A program made the translations under genes and the position numbers. Below the pieces are notes generated by a model that had not been told where the DNA came from, did not search any database, and saw only the letters and a program-made list of their open reading frames with translations. This document shows positions 52,926-64,000 of a stretch of DNA of 64,000 nt, one piece after another. The stretch covers positions 5,119,871 to 5,183,870 of the forward strand of contig OZ025868.1 in the NCBI GenBank assembly GCA_964019415.1, read 5' to 3'. Origin of the DNA: Ianthella basta (taxonomy: Eukaryota; Porifera; Demospongiae; Verongiida; Ianthellidae). Each line of letters opens with the position of its first letter. Within the stretch, counting starts at the first letter, position 1.

Positions 52926-55900
52926 CTTGAACCTTGAACCTTGAAGCCGCCCATAGTAGGTTTACTATGATAGCGGAGCCCTTGGATTATCATCCTGGGC
53001 AGTCGGCAATTCACTGGCTGGTGGTTTCTGGCAAAATCTTTGATGCCTCTTAAGGTCACCTTGTCGTCGAAACGTTCTCCCACAATCACACGTGTAACTT
53101 TCCCCCTGAGATGGTATGTTGGCTGCACATCTGTTCTCTCTACGGTTCTCTGCTGCCTTATCAACTACCTCTTGACAAACATCTAACCACCCCTTCCTGT
53201 CTTGGCAAATCTTGTACCAGGTGTCCTTGGCACCTATTGACTTCAGGTCTTGACTGACTAGATCTCTCCACCTCCTCTTTGTTCCATGGTTTGGTCTTGT
53301 CTTCCTCAATTCCCCAAATAACAGCTTCTTTGGCAGTCGTCCCTCATCCATTCTACCCACATGACCTAGCCACTTCACCCGGTGCTCCATTACAACATCA
53401 GGGATGGTCCAACCTTTCAGCCAGAGTCTGGGTTGTCAGTCTTTCCTGCCATTGCTGGTATCTGGTGACTCCGAGTATAGCCCTCACACAGCGATTGTGA
53501 AACACATTTAGCCTTCTTGTGTGTTGGGCTTTCAACACCCAAGTTTCAGATCCGTACAATAGGACTGCCAAAACCACTGCCTTGTAGACTGCTCTCTTGG
53601 TAGCCACCGACAAGTTAGAGTTGTTGAAAATGGGACCCTTAGAGACCCAAAAGCTCTGGAAGCCTTCTCGATCCTGCTGTTGACATCAGACAGGACATCT
53701 CCATCCCTTGATAAACTAGATCCTAGGTATGTGAAGCAATCCACCATCTCTATTTCCCCTCCATCAACATGTACTGAACCCATATCCCTGTCACAAACCG
53801 CTTCCCCCACTACTATTCCTTTGGTCTTCTGAGTGCTAACAGTCAAACCCCATTGCTTTGCCACGTCAACAAATGTCCTGGCTACAATTTCAAAGTCACT
53901 GCGGGAGCTGGAATACAGAGCCACATCATCTGCAAACTGTGTCTCAGTTGCCCTCACCACTTCCAGCTTTGACTTCGCAGTTCTGCCCCCCACTAGCTTC
54001 CTTCCATGTTTGAATAACACGTCAATTCCAGCCCCTGCACACACCTTTTGCCAACATGCAACCATAGCTCTAAAGTAGATGTTGAATAGAGTAGGAGCCA
54101 AAGTACACCCTTGTCTAAGACCATTCTTCACCTCAAAAGGATCGGACAACTCTGTTCCCACCCTGAACTCAGCCTTCATGTCCTGGTGGAAGGACTGAAT
54201 AATGCTCAGCATCGTTGGGGGTACCCCACACTTCTTCAACATCCGCCACAAGGCCTGCCGGGGTATAGAGTCATAGGCTTTCTTTAGGTCTATAAACAGG
54301 ACAAAGAGTGTTTCGCCATGTTCAATAGCCTTTTCCATCAACTGCCGGGCCACAAAGATCATATCCACACATCCTCTTCCTTTTCTGAAGCCACACTGAG
54401 ATTCTGGCAAGGTATGTTCTGCAATGACCTGAAGACGTTCTTGAATGATTCTGGCAAAAACCTTTCCCACGATGTCTAGTAGACTAATACCCGCCAGTTA
54501 TCACAAAGTTGGAGGTTTCCCTTCTTGGGGATAGGGACAACCACTGCATCCTTCCAGTCATCCACTACTTTGCCTTTCCTCCATACGTCCTGCATCAGCA
54601 CTAATAGTCTATCAAAGAGTTGTGCACCACCACAGCTGACCAGCTCAGGTAGAATGCCAGTTTTACCTCCAGCTTTGCCACTCTTCAGTTTGGAGAGTGC
54701 ACTCAACAACTCTTCTTCATTAGGGGTTGTGTCCAGTTCTACGAATGGTGGTAAAGCAATAGTACTTTCCAGTACTTCCTCATTGAACACACTCTCCACA
54801 TTGAGAAGTCTGTTGAAGTGCTGATGCCATCTGGCTAACACTTCTGGTGGACCCTGTGTTAGCTCTCTGTTGTCCTTCATGACTGCTTGCGGTCTGGTTG
54901 GTTTGCATCAAGCATGTGCTTGTTGAAGCCTCCAGATACACACCCATCTGGTCCGGCCATCCTTTGCAGCTGCTTCCCCTTGCGTTGCTACTTGGCATAC
55001 CCATTCCTCTTTGGCTTTGTCTATTGCCTTCTTCACAGTTCTTTGATGTTGTCTGAACTCTTTCTTCTTAGCCTGGGTGTTACTTCTTAGGTATGCAGAA
55101 TGAGCTTCATTTTTAGCTGCAATCAATGGTGTCAAAAAGTCTGCATTCTCTTCAAACCACTCTGGCTGTTTCCTTCTTCCTCTTCCCACAGTTTCCTCAG
55201 CTGCTGCCATGATGGAGGACTTCACAGTTGTCCAGTTGTGCTCTAAGGATTTCTCCAAAGAGTGGCCGTTGGTCTTAAGCTTGCCTTCCAGGCAGTCTGC
55301 ATACTCATCTCTCTTTGCCTTACTACACAGTTCATGAACAGCAAAAGGAACATACTTCTTGCCCCTTGATCCGTTGGTATGTGGCAGTTGTACTCTGAGC
55401 TTGGCCCTGACCATCTTGTGATCTGTCCAGCAATTAGCCCCCCTCATCACCTTAACGTCCCTGCAAACGACTCTCTGTGCTGCCCTCATCACTATCAGGT
55501 CAATCATGTGCTGCTTCTTGGTAGCTGGATGCATCCATGTGGCAGAGTAGATGTCCTTCTTCTCTAACCAAGTGTTCATCACCGTTAACTGGTTGACTGA
55601 ACAAAACTGTAAGAACTCTTCCCCTGCCAGGTTCCTCTCATCTAACCCATGTCTCCCTATCACCCCATGCCATGAGTCCTCCCCTGGCTTCAACACTCCC
55701 ACTCTAGCATTGAAGTCACCTAAAACCACAAGGATGTCACTCTGTGGAATCTGGTCCAAAGTTTCTTGTAGGTCTGAACTAAACTGATCCTTCACACCTG
55801 AAGGAGCCCTAGCAGTTGGGGCATAAGCACAGACTATTGACAAAAACATATTAGATGTCTCCCTAGAACCTCCACACCTCCGTTGTCCTTTGCCAACCCA

Positions 55901-56520
55901 TTTCAACCTTGCTGTAACAATCCTGGAACTGACTGCTTTCCATAGCTCCCCGGCATCCCTCCAAGCTGCTGTAGCTTTGGGATTTAACATAATCTCCACG
56001 CCTTCATTACGTGCTGCATCTTCACCATTAGCCGGAAGAGGCCTACCTGAGTGTAGAAACGTGAACCCTTCTGCTGCCGGCCAAACATCCTTCCCAAACC
56101 ACTTTGTCTCCTGAATCCCAGCTACTGATATTCCATAGCGTTTAACCTCTCCTACCAAAAGATCAAGCTTCCTATCTACTTCTCTGACAGAACTACCCTC
56201 ACTTCCCATTGCTACCTGCCTCTTTCTACGAATCCGTACATCCCCCAAGTTCTCCACCAAAGTTAGTACATTCCATGTACATACAACCAAGTTTCTATGA
56301 CCTTTCTTGCGCTCTCGCTTGTGCTCATGCATCTCAAAAATGCCAATGAAATTGCCAACCTCTTGTGCAAAAGAAAAACTTCCTGGCTTGCAAAACCAAG
56401 ACAAGTAGAGCCACTGTCAGTATCTGGACTACTCCTCACGAATACTGCCAGTGGGTGTCAAGTTTAGCCGCATTTGCGTTGTCTAGGACTCACCACGTGG
56501 AGGTACTCGACTTGAGCCCC
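52926..56520 (-). mobile_element. EN-RT-zinc-finger LINE inserted in a CA microsatellite
   Basis: About 3.6-kb non-LTR retrotransposon. The 3' end (left) consists of TTCAAGG repeats. Both ends abut CA repeat, and the word ACACACACACCACACAC occurs next to both, consistent with a 17-base target duplication within the microsatellite. Its internal gene is degraded by several frameshifts. Confidence 0.85.
52965..56404 (-). pseudogene. LINE endonuclease-reverse transcriptase with C-terminal C2HC finger
   Basis: Reading order from the right: the endonuclease (54908-56404, open) with CTWNVLTLVENLGD, GIQETKWFG, VVLGDFNARVG and CWTDHKMVRA; an RT N-terminal piece (54476-54880, LSALSKLKSGKAGG... VVVPIPKKGNLQ); then the RT core (53532-54470) with FIDLKKAYDSIPR, GLRQGCTLAPTLFNIYF and TQFADDVALYS; and a C-terminal part (52965-53613) with KRRWRDLV and a terminal C-x-C-x12-H-x3-C finger (CDCGRTFRRQGDLKRHQRFC). 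Breaks occur near 54890, 54473 and 53620 at least, so no full protein is possible. Clade uncertain. Confidence 0.85.
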
Positions 56521-56526
56521 ACCACA

Positions 56527-56587
<61 letters not shown>
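56521..56587. repeat. (CA)n microsatellite, right of LINE
   Basis: ACCACACACACACCACACACA and onward, the 5' side of the LINE insertion. Confidence 0.95.
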
Positions 56588-56589
<2 letters not shown>

Positions 56590-57237
56590 CACAGAGAAAT
56601 CTCCAGCAAAGACAGACACATGACTGCTTATATCACATGCATTTACAGTGAGTAATTACAGAAACATAATGTACCAAGGAACCCACAGTCACCAGAGTAG
56701 CTAGTAGTCTGTGATGGCAAAAGCTACGTACGTTTGCTACAACACAGTACGCGTGGGCCAGGTTCTGAAGAGCATTTAGAAGGGCAACCGTGCGAGTTAA
56801 GATTTTCAATGCTACGAACGGTTGCTAGCGTATTCATATCACGGCGTTCACCAGTTTCTACGCTGCTCCTGTCATGTGTTCCAGGCGGCGGAGTGAAGTC
56901 CTCCGAGGCGGGCGCGGCCATTATCGAAGAATGCGCGGGGCAAAGTCGATGACCTGTTGGGCGCTGTCTCGAAGCTGTGTCTTTGCCAGTCGACCAGAAG
57001 TGCTGTAGGAGTCTGTTCCAGGATCAGAGGCAGAAGAAAACGTCCAAAGTTCGCTAAGATGTCGTTTAGAAGCCGGTTTTCAAAGTCCCTTGGCCTCGCA
57101 AACGGTCCACTTCCGGCCGAATAAAATGGCTGACAATATAAATTCCCTATACCCAATACTTCGCCCAATACATTCAATATAAATGTAAGCATTGACCTAC
57201 AACCGTAGTTTGGCGTATTATATATATATATATACCA
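56588..57237. other. No gene recognised
   Basis: Short frames near 56720-57190 are without similarity; (TA)n at 57213-57233. Confidence 0.4.
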
Positions 57238-59835
57238 ACATGCACATCAGGTGCTGCTACCATATACTACTACCACCCCCGCACAGTGCAAGTTACAATA
57301 TTACGGCCACCACATGCATTTCTAGATGAAACGACCGCCACAACCACCACACTGTTGAAGTTTCAATGCATGCATTCAGTATATGCGCCATTGCTCTAGA
57401 AAAAAACACCACCGCCACCACCACCACACAGTGCAAGTTACAATATCACAGCCACCACCACCTGTGCCAGTAGAGTATCTGCGTCAGTTGGTCATAGAAA
57501 AAGACCACCAGTGCAAGTTACAGTAGCCACCACCACATGTGCCAGTAGAGTATCCGTGCTAGTTGATCATAGAAAAAGACCACCAGTGCAAGTTACAGTA
57601 GCCACCACCACATGTGCCAGTAGAATAACTGCGCTAGTTGGTAATTGAAAAAGACCACCAGTGCAAGTTACAGTGGCTCCGGGCCAGCACATGCAAGTTA
57701 CAGCTGGTCAGAACCTGCACCGCTGCCATTGTAATGCACGCTGCAGCAAGCAATTGTAACTTGCCTAAGGGCATGCCATTGAATTGAGAAAGGTGCAGGT
57801 TCTGACTAGCTGTAACTTGCATGTGCTGGCCCGGATGGCGCATATATGGCGCATGGCGCATATACTGAATGCATGCATTGAAACTTGCACAGTGTGGTGG
57901 TTGTGGCGGTCGTTTCATCTAGAAATGCATGTGGTGGCCGTAATATTGTAACTTGCACTGTGCGGTGGTGGTAGTAGTATATGGTAGCAGCACCTGATGT
58001 GCATGGTGGTCTGTTTTCTTTCAGCTGTAGCACATAATATACTACTCATTGCAACTTCCACTGTGGTGGTGATGGTGGTTGTATTTATCTATTGGTGGTA
58101 TAGTAGCTGAATATTGTGGCTGGATGGTTGTGAGCAAGTGTACATGTGGGTGCTGCTCTGCTCCAGCATAGCAGCAAATGCCTACAAATTGGTGCCAAAA
58201 TTGTTCAAAACATCACCTCCATTTTGTGACTAATTAAGCAATACTGCTAATGACATGAGCAAATGGACCATCTAACTATGTCCACTTAGTATCACGACTT
58301 AGCGGGGCCGGGTAGGTGAGATATGCATTGAACCTCGCTTTTCTCGGCCATTTTGCGACTAATTAAGAAATCCTGCTAATGACATGAACAGTTGGATTAT
58401 CTGGCTAGGTCCACCAAGTGTCAAGACTGAGCGGGCCTGGCTGGTTAAATAAATTGTACACCTCACATATGTCGGCCATTTTGAGACTAATTAAGAAATC
58501 CTGCTAATAACATAGGAAGGTGGACCACTTGGATGTGTCCACCAAGTTTCATGTCTCAACGAGCCCAGTTGCATTAATATACAAGATACCACTATGCATC
58601 AATATAAATGCACCATACATTAAGTGTTCAAGGGCATGCCATTGAATTGGGGTGCATGGGAAGAAATTCAATGACATGCCCTTAGGCAAGTTACAATTGC
58701 TTGCTGCAGCGTGCACTCCAATGGCGGCGGTGCAGGTTCTGACCGGCTGTAACTTGCGCTGGTGGTCTTTTTCTTCAGCCATTGAGCGCATTTACTTTCT
58801 GGCACATGTGGTGGTGCAAATGGTGCTGGTGCCACTGTAACTTGCACTGGTGGTCTTTTTCTATGACCAACTAGCGCAGATACTCTACTGACACATGTGG
58901 TGGTGGCTACTGTAACTTGCACTGGTGGTGTTTTTTTTTCTATGACCAACTAGCACAGATACTCTACTGGCACAGGTGGTGGTGGCTGCGATATTGTAAC
59001 TTGCACTGTGAGGTGGTGGTGGTGGTGTTTTTTCTAGAGCAATGGCGGACATACTGAATGCATGCATTGTACTGGCACCATGTGGTGGTGGTGGTGGTGG
59101 TCATTTTCATCTAGGAATGCATGTGGTGGCCGTAACATTGTAACTTGCACTGTGTGGTGGTGGTGGTAGTATGTGGTAGCAGCGCCTGATGTGGTGGTCT
59201 GTTTTCTTGCAGCTCTAGCACATAATATTATACTGGTGTGCTCATTGCAACTTCCACGGTGGTGGTGGTGATGGCGGTTGTATTTATATATGTGGTGGTG
59301 TAGTAGCTGGATATTATGGCTGGATAGTTGTGAGCAAGTGTACATGTTGGTGCTGCTCCGCTCCAGCATAGCGCCAAATGCCTACAAATTGGTGTCAAAA
59401 TGTGATTGTTCAAAACATCGCCTCCATTTTGTGACTAATTAAGCAATACTGCTAATGACATGAGGAAATTGGTCATCTAACTACATCCACTTAGTATCAT
59501 GACTTAGCAGGGCTGGGTTGGTAAGATATGCAATGAACCTCATTTTTCTCGGCCATTTTGCCACTAATTAAGAAATCCTGCTAATGACATGAACAGTTGG
59601 ATTATCTGGCTAGGTCCATCAAGTGTCATGACTGAGCGGGCCGGGCTGGTTGAATACATCATACACCTCACATATGTCGGCCATTTTGAGACTAATTAAG
59701 AAATCCCACTAATAACATAGGAAGGTGGACCACTTGGATGTGTCCACCAAGTTTCACGTCTCAACGAGCCCAGTTCCATTAATATACAAGATACCACTAT
59801 GCATCAATATAAATGCACCATACATTAAGTGTTAT
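57238..59835. repeat. Nested inverted and tandem repeat complex
   Basis: 57238-57405 is inverted at 57845-58010. The block 58050-58640 is repeated directly at 59246-59832. Each block contains three tandem units of about 126 bases starting GGCCATTTTGNGACTAATTA. The word TGTAACTTGCACT or its complement appears at least fifteen times in both orientations, usually next to CCACCAC or GTGGTGG runs. No coding potential; His- or Thr-rich frames are repeat artefacts. Confidence 0.88.
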
Positions 59836-59989
59836 GCTATGCACATTTATATTAGAATTTTGCGGGCTGCTTGTAGAAGAACGAAGGCCTAATTAAAAAT
59901 TCTGCCTCATTTAAAAGTCTTAAAATCTCCCATACTTCAAAGGCACACCTATCACATGTTCATGAGGGGTGCCTAACCCCCCGGGAATT

Positions 59990-60115
59990 ATATTATATTA
60001 TATTATATTATATTATATTATTTACTTTAGATTAGTGGTGTATATTGTAACTTGCACTGTATATATTATATTATTTACTTTAGATTAGTGGTGTATATTG
60101 TAACTTGCACTGTAT
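59990..60115 (+). repeat. ATATT repeats and tandem duplicate of 50-bp unit
   Basis: (TTATA)n followed by two copies of TTTACTTTAGATTAGTGGTG then TATATTGTAACTTGCACTG, the same motif as in the 57-60 kb complex. Confidence 0.88.
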
Positions 60116-60127
60116 ATATATCCATAA

Positions 60128-60189
60128 CATGAAGCCATATGAAAACGTCAATTTGAAAACAATATAGGGGCTGCCTGTGGCAGCCCCTA
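60128..60189 (+). repeat. Short dispersed element with 3' hairpin
   Basis: ATGAAGCCATATGAAAACGT ... TTTGAAAACAATAT followed by AGGGGCTGCC/GGCAGCCCCT. Third copy of the family at 1690 and 52631. Confidence 0.7.
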
Positions 60190-60918
60190 AAAATATCCGC
60201 TGTATTTCCATTCTAAATCTGTACCCATACCATATAGCAAAATATGCTCATTCGCATGTCCAAACCAGCCCATACCCATCCAGTACTATATCAGTAGCCG
60301 TACCTGGAAGTAGTGAAGGATGTGCTAAACATACAAAATGTAAGAGCCAGTGCATGTTTCCAGTGTTTCAGAAACAATTTACTTGGAATATGTCAAACAA
60401 AGAATTCATATTTTTCACTACAGGTCCAAGAAGAACGTCTCACATATTCTCTGTCTGGCAGAAGAGGAACATATGGTCAGAATTAAAAGCTGGTGTCTTG
60501 AAGTACTTTTATCACCACAGAGATACAGGAACCATATGTGAGTGGATTTGAGAAAACGATCCACTTTGCGCAATATGTAAACAATAGCTATGGGACTAAA
60601 CAGTCATGCGGGTGATGTTTCATTGAAAAACGTACACTAATCCAGCATTCCCGCCAAGCATGAAGACCTTCCCGTGCCAAGGACGAGGCAGATACGCTTA
60701 CCACAATGACCAACCCAACTTGTCTGCCATTTGTGCCGTGACCAGAAGTCCATGTTTTTAACGTCGTTTTTGGCCAAGCACCTAACGTAATTTCACATTT
60801 TAGGCAAGCGTATCTCGGGAACTGAAGCAGCTATTGAAGCGCAACAAAGGGCAATAGAGAGCTAAACCATTCTGCTTTAACATGGTGTTGCTAACTCAAA
60901 ATTGATACACTGCGCGAA
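60190..60918. other. No gene recognised
   Basis: A 124-codon open frame at 60177-60551 has no recognised motif and begins within the hairpin repeat, so I do not call it. Confidence 0.35.
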
Positions 60919-61395
60919 GTGAGTTGTATTCTCAAATCCAAAGGAACAAAATACTGCCAGATGATTAGGTCAGTAAATAAGGAGGGGAGATTCAAGTGGG
61001 CAAAAGAGAATCAGGACAATACCTTTGGGAATGTTATCTGTATGGATGAGACAACTGTGCACATAAAATGCAAGCCACACTGTAAACACAAGCTTAAGCA
61101 TCCGTGAAGGTGCATGTCTGGGTAGGCATTAGTAATTGGGCAGGTCTTGACTGTCCATCTTTGATGGCAAAATGATTTCTATAATAGATTCCATTGCTAT
61201 GGTAACATGTGTCTAAACGATGATTCTAAATCTCAAGAGAAACATTCCAATTGCTTTGTGCATGATTCTAAATCCAATAGATGTACGCTGCAGGCAGAGA
61301 AAATTCTTGAAACCATTTATCCAAGACATTTTTCCAAATGGCCACAGCTTTGAACAAGACAGTGATCTGAAGTACTGTGCACAGCTAGCAGGGTT
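60919..61395 (+). pseudogene. Tc1/mariner-like transposase fragment
   Basis: Plus-strand pieces: FKWAKENQDNTFGNVICMDE then TTVHIKC (first catalytic Asp in the MDE context), and after an insertion FLKPFIQDIFPNGHSFEQDS followed by DLKY (the position of the second Asp region, usually DNDPKH). Between them a dispersed repeat (61185-61300) interrupts the frame. No N-terminal helix-turn-helix and no third acid. A dead remnant, unrelated to the intact element at 7.6 kb. Confidence 0.68.
61185..61300 (-). repeat. Dispersed repeat (inverted copy)
   Basis: Reverse complement of the family at 45848-45945 and 63576-63668: ATAGATTCCATTGCTATGGT, AACATGTGTCTAAACGATGA, TTCCAATTGCTTTGTGCATG. The block at 32820-32857 is also related. 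Confidence 0.75.
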
Positions 61396-61467
61396 GCATT
61401 TAGAGAGGGGAGTGTATTACATGTATTACATGTGTGTATGTATGTGAGTGTATTTTGTGAGCATGTG

Positions 61468-61468
<1 letters not shown>

Positions 61469-61537
<69 letters not shown>
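61469..61537. repeat. (GT)n microsatellite
   Basis: Uninterrupted GT repeat. Confidence 0.97.
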
Positions 61538-62744
61538 ATGATGCAACAGGCTTGAGCACATTTTATGTGTGTGCATGTAATATTATAGTTCAGCAGAATG
61601 GGAATCTATTACATACATATTTTAAGTTTGTGCAACCTCTGTTCTTCCATCTTAAGGCGATACTTGCCACTGATGCTCCGTCTCACAGGGAGATACGCCA
61701 AGGTATGCCTTTGTTAAGATTTCTTGCTTGCATGCACTCACACCCGTTGTAAATGGTGACCTTGCTAAACTGTCCCTCTTGGATATCTTTACTACAGAGT
61801 TCTGGTCTGTTCTCATGTACCAGAATGACATAGATGCCACACTGTTCTTTGAGGTTGACTATAAAAGTGCTATTTGCAGCGAGAGGTGACAATTTGTCAT
61901 CAGACAGCGATTATATCTTATTGGAGAGCGATATATCTTATTGGAGAGCAAGAATATCTAATCAGGTTCACGAAATATCTAATCGGGTTCAGTGTGATTC
62001 AATCAATAGCAACAACACTTCACATGCAAGTGCTTGCATTCAGATCAAAATACAAGAACAGTTCAATGAAGCATACAGTAACTCTACACTACCCAACCAT
62101 TAATATGGTTGGGTTTTGAATATCTATGGTGCCACTGTAGTTTCAGTCATGGAAAAGGCCGCAAAAAGCTTAAGCTTCATCCTACTGGAAGCACTGAGCA
62201 AACTGATTACTGCCGTTCTACCGTACTACAGCTGTCGATTCGACGAAATTTGTGCGTCGATGGGTGGCTGATTCTTTTGCACGAGAGGACCCAGTCGGAA
62301 AGACATCTCAAGTAAGTTACGTAGCTACGTAGCTAGCTAGCTACTGAACGAACATAGAGTCTCAGATCACAGTCAGTTCCGACGCAGCTGATCACCGATC
62401 CATCATACTGTCCCGCCGTCAGATTCCTCTGAGCCAGCTTGGCTCCCTCCGCCTCCAATGCCGTCGAGCGCACCTTCCGCCGACCACAATTCACCAGCCA
62501 AATTTTGTTGGCGCCTTCGATCGCATTGCAGGAGCGGGGCAAGACGTCTCCTCCGTAGAAGAAGAGGTTTCCGGAGGTGTAGCGTACCGACGTTTCTGCC
62601 TGACTCGCTTGGGTCCTCACTAGCTAGCTCTCGTAATGAATAAAAATGCATTGGATTCGCCCGCGCTCCCCTAATGCTTTCCTTATTTGGCAAGAAACCA
62701 TTTAACATTCGCCCACGCTTCCCTTTCTTTGGCAAATAAATCAC
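61538..62744. other. No gene recognised
   Basis: Short frames without motifs; a simple ATCTTATTGGAGAGC(GA) direct repeat at about 61915-61960. Confidence 0.4.
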
Positions 62745-62843
62745 TTATAACACCTCCTTTTCGAGATGTCGCTGATTTATAAGCACGCCCTCGGGCCTCG
62801 GGCTTATAAATCAGCGACATCCCTCAAAGGGGTGTTATAACTA
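62745..62843. repeat. 99-bp palindromic foldback
   Basis: TTATAACACCTCCTTT ... GATGTCGCTGATTTATAAGC and their complements around CACGCCCTCGGGCCTCGG; the inner 20-base arms are perfect. Confidence 0.92.
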
Positions 62844-63575
62844 ATACTTCTTCCTTCTTTCAATAGCTATATGGCTAGCTACAAAGAGATGATCCAGATA
62901 CAGGCACAAGTGCAGCTACAAGTACCAGTCCTTTGCTAAGAACTAGAAAGTTTTATAACAATTTTGACAAGACTCTTTATTGTTTGCAGTATTTTATATT
63001 CATTTTGTAATGCAGCGTTCTATCTAATATTAGGTCGCCATTTTTCCAGGTCTGGAATGATGCCCGAATACAACAGAAGCAGGGACGAAGGAGCAGATGT
63101 GTGGAAGACGGTGGACATGGTGTGAGAGGTCGAATTGACAGACAGCGTCGTTATTTTACCATCTGCCACATGTATCACGTATGTGCAAGAGACGTATGTA
63201 AGATGGGAACCGTCTTTGTAAGAATACGAACCCCGTCTTCGCACGGTATTCATGGTATGATGGTGCGATAGACGGTACGGTATTCTGGCGTACGATTCCC
63301 TGTGATAGATCCAAGAACTGTTCTCTAATCCAATCAAAATCGTCTCCCCTCTAACTCCTTCTCATTACACTCTTGCACCATCTGCCCTTTTCCTACCTTG
63401 TAAGGATGCTATCTGACAAGAACTAAAGGAATAGTTCGCAGTGATAAGCATGCATTACAGCAGATACAAAATGGCTGTGATGACATCATGAAACTTCATG
63501 AGCACTCTGCCCATAGCATATGTGTATGGGATTTTTATCACCACACGCATTCTGCCCGCCATGTACATCTATGGA
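62844..63575. other. No gene recognised
   Basis: Featureless sequence. Confidence 0.35.
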
Positions 63576-63668
63576 ATTTAGAATCATGCACGAAGCAATT
63601 GGAATGCTTCCCTGACATTCAAAATCATCGCTTAGATCCACATTACCATGGCAACAGAATCTATTATA
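63576..63668 (+). repeat. Dispersed repeat
   Basis: ATTTAGAATCATGCACGAAG, CAATTGGAATGCTTCCCTGA and ATTACCATGGCAACAGAATC; direct-orientation copy of the 45848-45945 family. Confidence 0.78.
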
Positions 63669-63876
63669 GCATTGCCCCATTCTTACCTCCTAAATTCCCA
63701 CTCCCCTCCCCCCCAAGTTGAAGAATTTTCTTAATACAGCACCAGCTAACACTCAATTCTATGAAGATGAAAGGATTAGCTGGTGGCTGATCCCTTCTAA
63801 ATTGCCAGACTTAGAAACCAATCAAATGCATGCAGCATGAGATGAAAGAATACATCAGAATGGAAGAGAAATTTAC

Positions 63877-64000
63877 CTCCTTTCTTCAGGCAAAAGCAAC
63901 ACCCAATTGGAATCACCATCGCCATCACGAGTACACTGATGATGATGACGACGACAACAGAGATGGTTGGCAATGGCTGCAGACCCTGCCTATCAATCTC
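63877..64000 (-). CDS. Transmembrane exon of a further receptor-like gene (gene D), partial
   Basis: Minus-strand open reading from the window edge: PLPTISVVVVIIISVLVMAM then VIPIGCCFCLKKG, ending at a donor GTAAAT with phase 1, as in the TM exons of genes B and C. A long hydrophobic helix followed by a short basic cluster indicates a single-pass membrane segment. The acceptor is not certain and upstream exons are beyond the window. The Val/Ile/Asp-rich frames in neighbouring registers are weaker. Membership of the same receptor family is inference from strand, phase and layout. Confidence 0.5.

Noticed and set aside
60177..60551. 124-codon open frame
   Set aside because: It begins in a dispersed repeat, has no domain and no coding bias that I can recognise.
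1..64000. tRNA, rRNA, CRISPR arrays, bacterial promoters or terminators
   Set aside because: None seen. The sequence style is eukaryotic throughout, and repeats are microsatellites, TIRs and foldbacks without CRISPR spacing.

Overview
Organism. This is a eukaryotic, intron-containing, animal-type genome. The only recognisable host-type genes are single-pass receptors built from phase-1 Ig and fibronectin-III exons, which are metazoan. The rest is microsatellite and an unusually varied set of transposons. An early-diverging invertebrate, most plausibly a sponge, fits the short introns, the mobile-element mix and the receptor style, but nothing here proves the phylum. I saw no rRNA, tRNA, CRISPR or bacterial operon. 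| Receptor cluster (1-19.5 kb, plus the last 124 bases). Three minus-strand receptor genes carry nearly identical Ig (309 bp) and FN3 (282 bp) exons. Gene A (Ig 593-901, FN3 172-453) runs off the left edge. Gene B has Ig 6236-6544, FN3 5727-6012 with a 4-base insertion, a Ser/Thr/Pro stalk 4821-4904, TM 4528-4671 and a Tyr-containing tail. Gene C has a possible signal exon 19461-19522, Ig 18014-18322, FN3 17509-17790, stalk 16602-16670, TM 16032-16133 and a small cytoplasmic exon 15914-15950. B and C come from one 1.74-kb duplication (about 11.78 kb apart), yet their TM and tail exons are unrelated. A different TM exon enters from the right edge (63877 onward), and a tail-like Tyr-containing frame sits at 42.5 kb. 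This looks like a cluster of paired receptors with shared ectodomains and swapped signalling ends. | Mobile elements. 7.64-10.42 kb: an intact DDE transposon (605-aa transposase, 26-bp TIRs). 22.5-29.0 kb: a dead Ty3/gypsy LTR element, with a THAP-containing element inserted just after the catalytic Glu codon of its integrase. 30.4-31.4 kb: a hAT-like remnant with a BED finger. 31.9-32.5 kb: a TIR element holding a RecQ-helicase fragment. 32.6-34.9 kb: a TIR element with two 27-bp minisatellites and telomere-like repeats. 34.9-38.5 kb: a second THAP element, itself carrying a 2.18-kb TIR element that encodes a decayed SWIM/YqaJ-nuclease/PHD protein. 46.1-49.2 kb: a nearly intact RTE-type LINE. 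52.9-56.5 kb: a second LINE sitting inside a CA microsatellite. 57.2-59.8 kb: nested inverted and tandem repeats built on a recurrent TGTAACTTGCACT motif. Many MITE-size foldbacks and palindromes fill the rest. A complete hammerhead-ribozyme fold lies at 11782-11835, with two degenerate relatives at 3.8 and 38.0 kb. | How it fits together. No operon logic applies. The host content is the receptor cluster on the minus strand. The remainder is layered transposon insertion, often nested, which probably also supplied the duplication and exon-swapping substrate.
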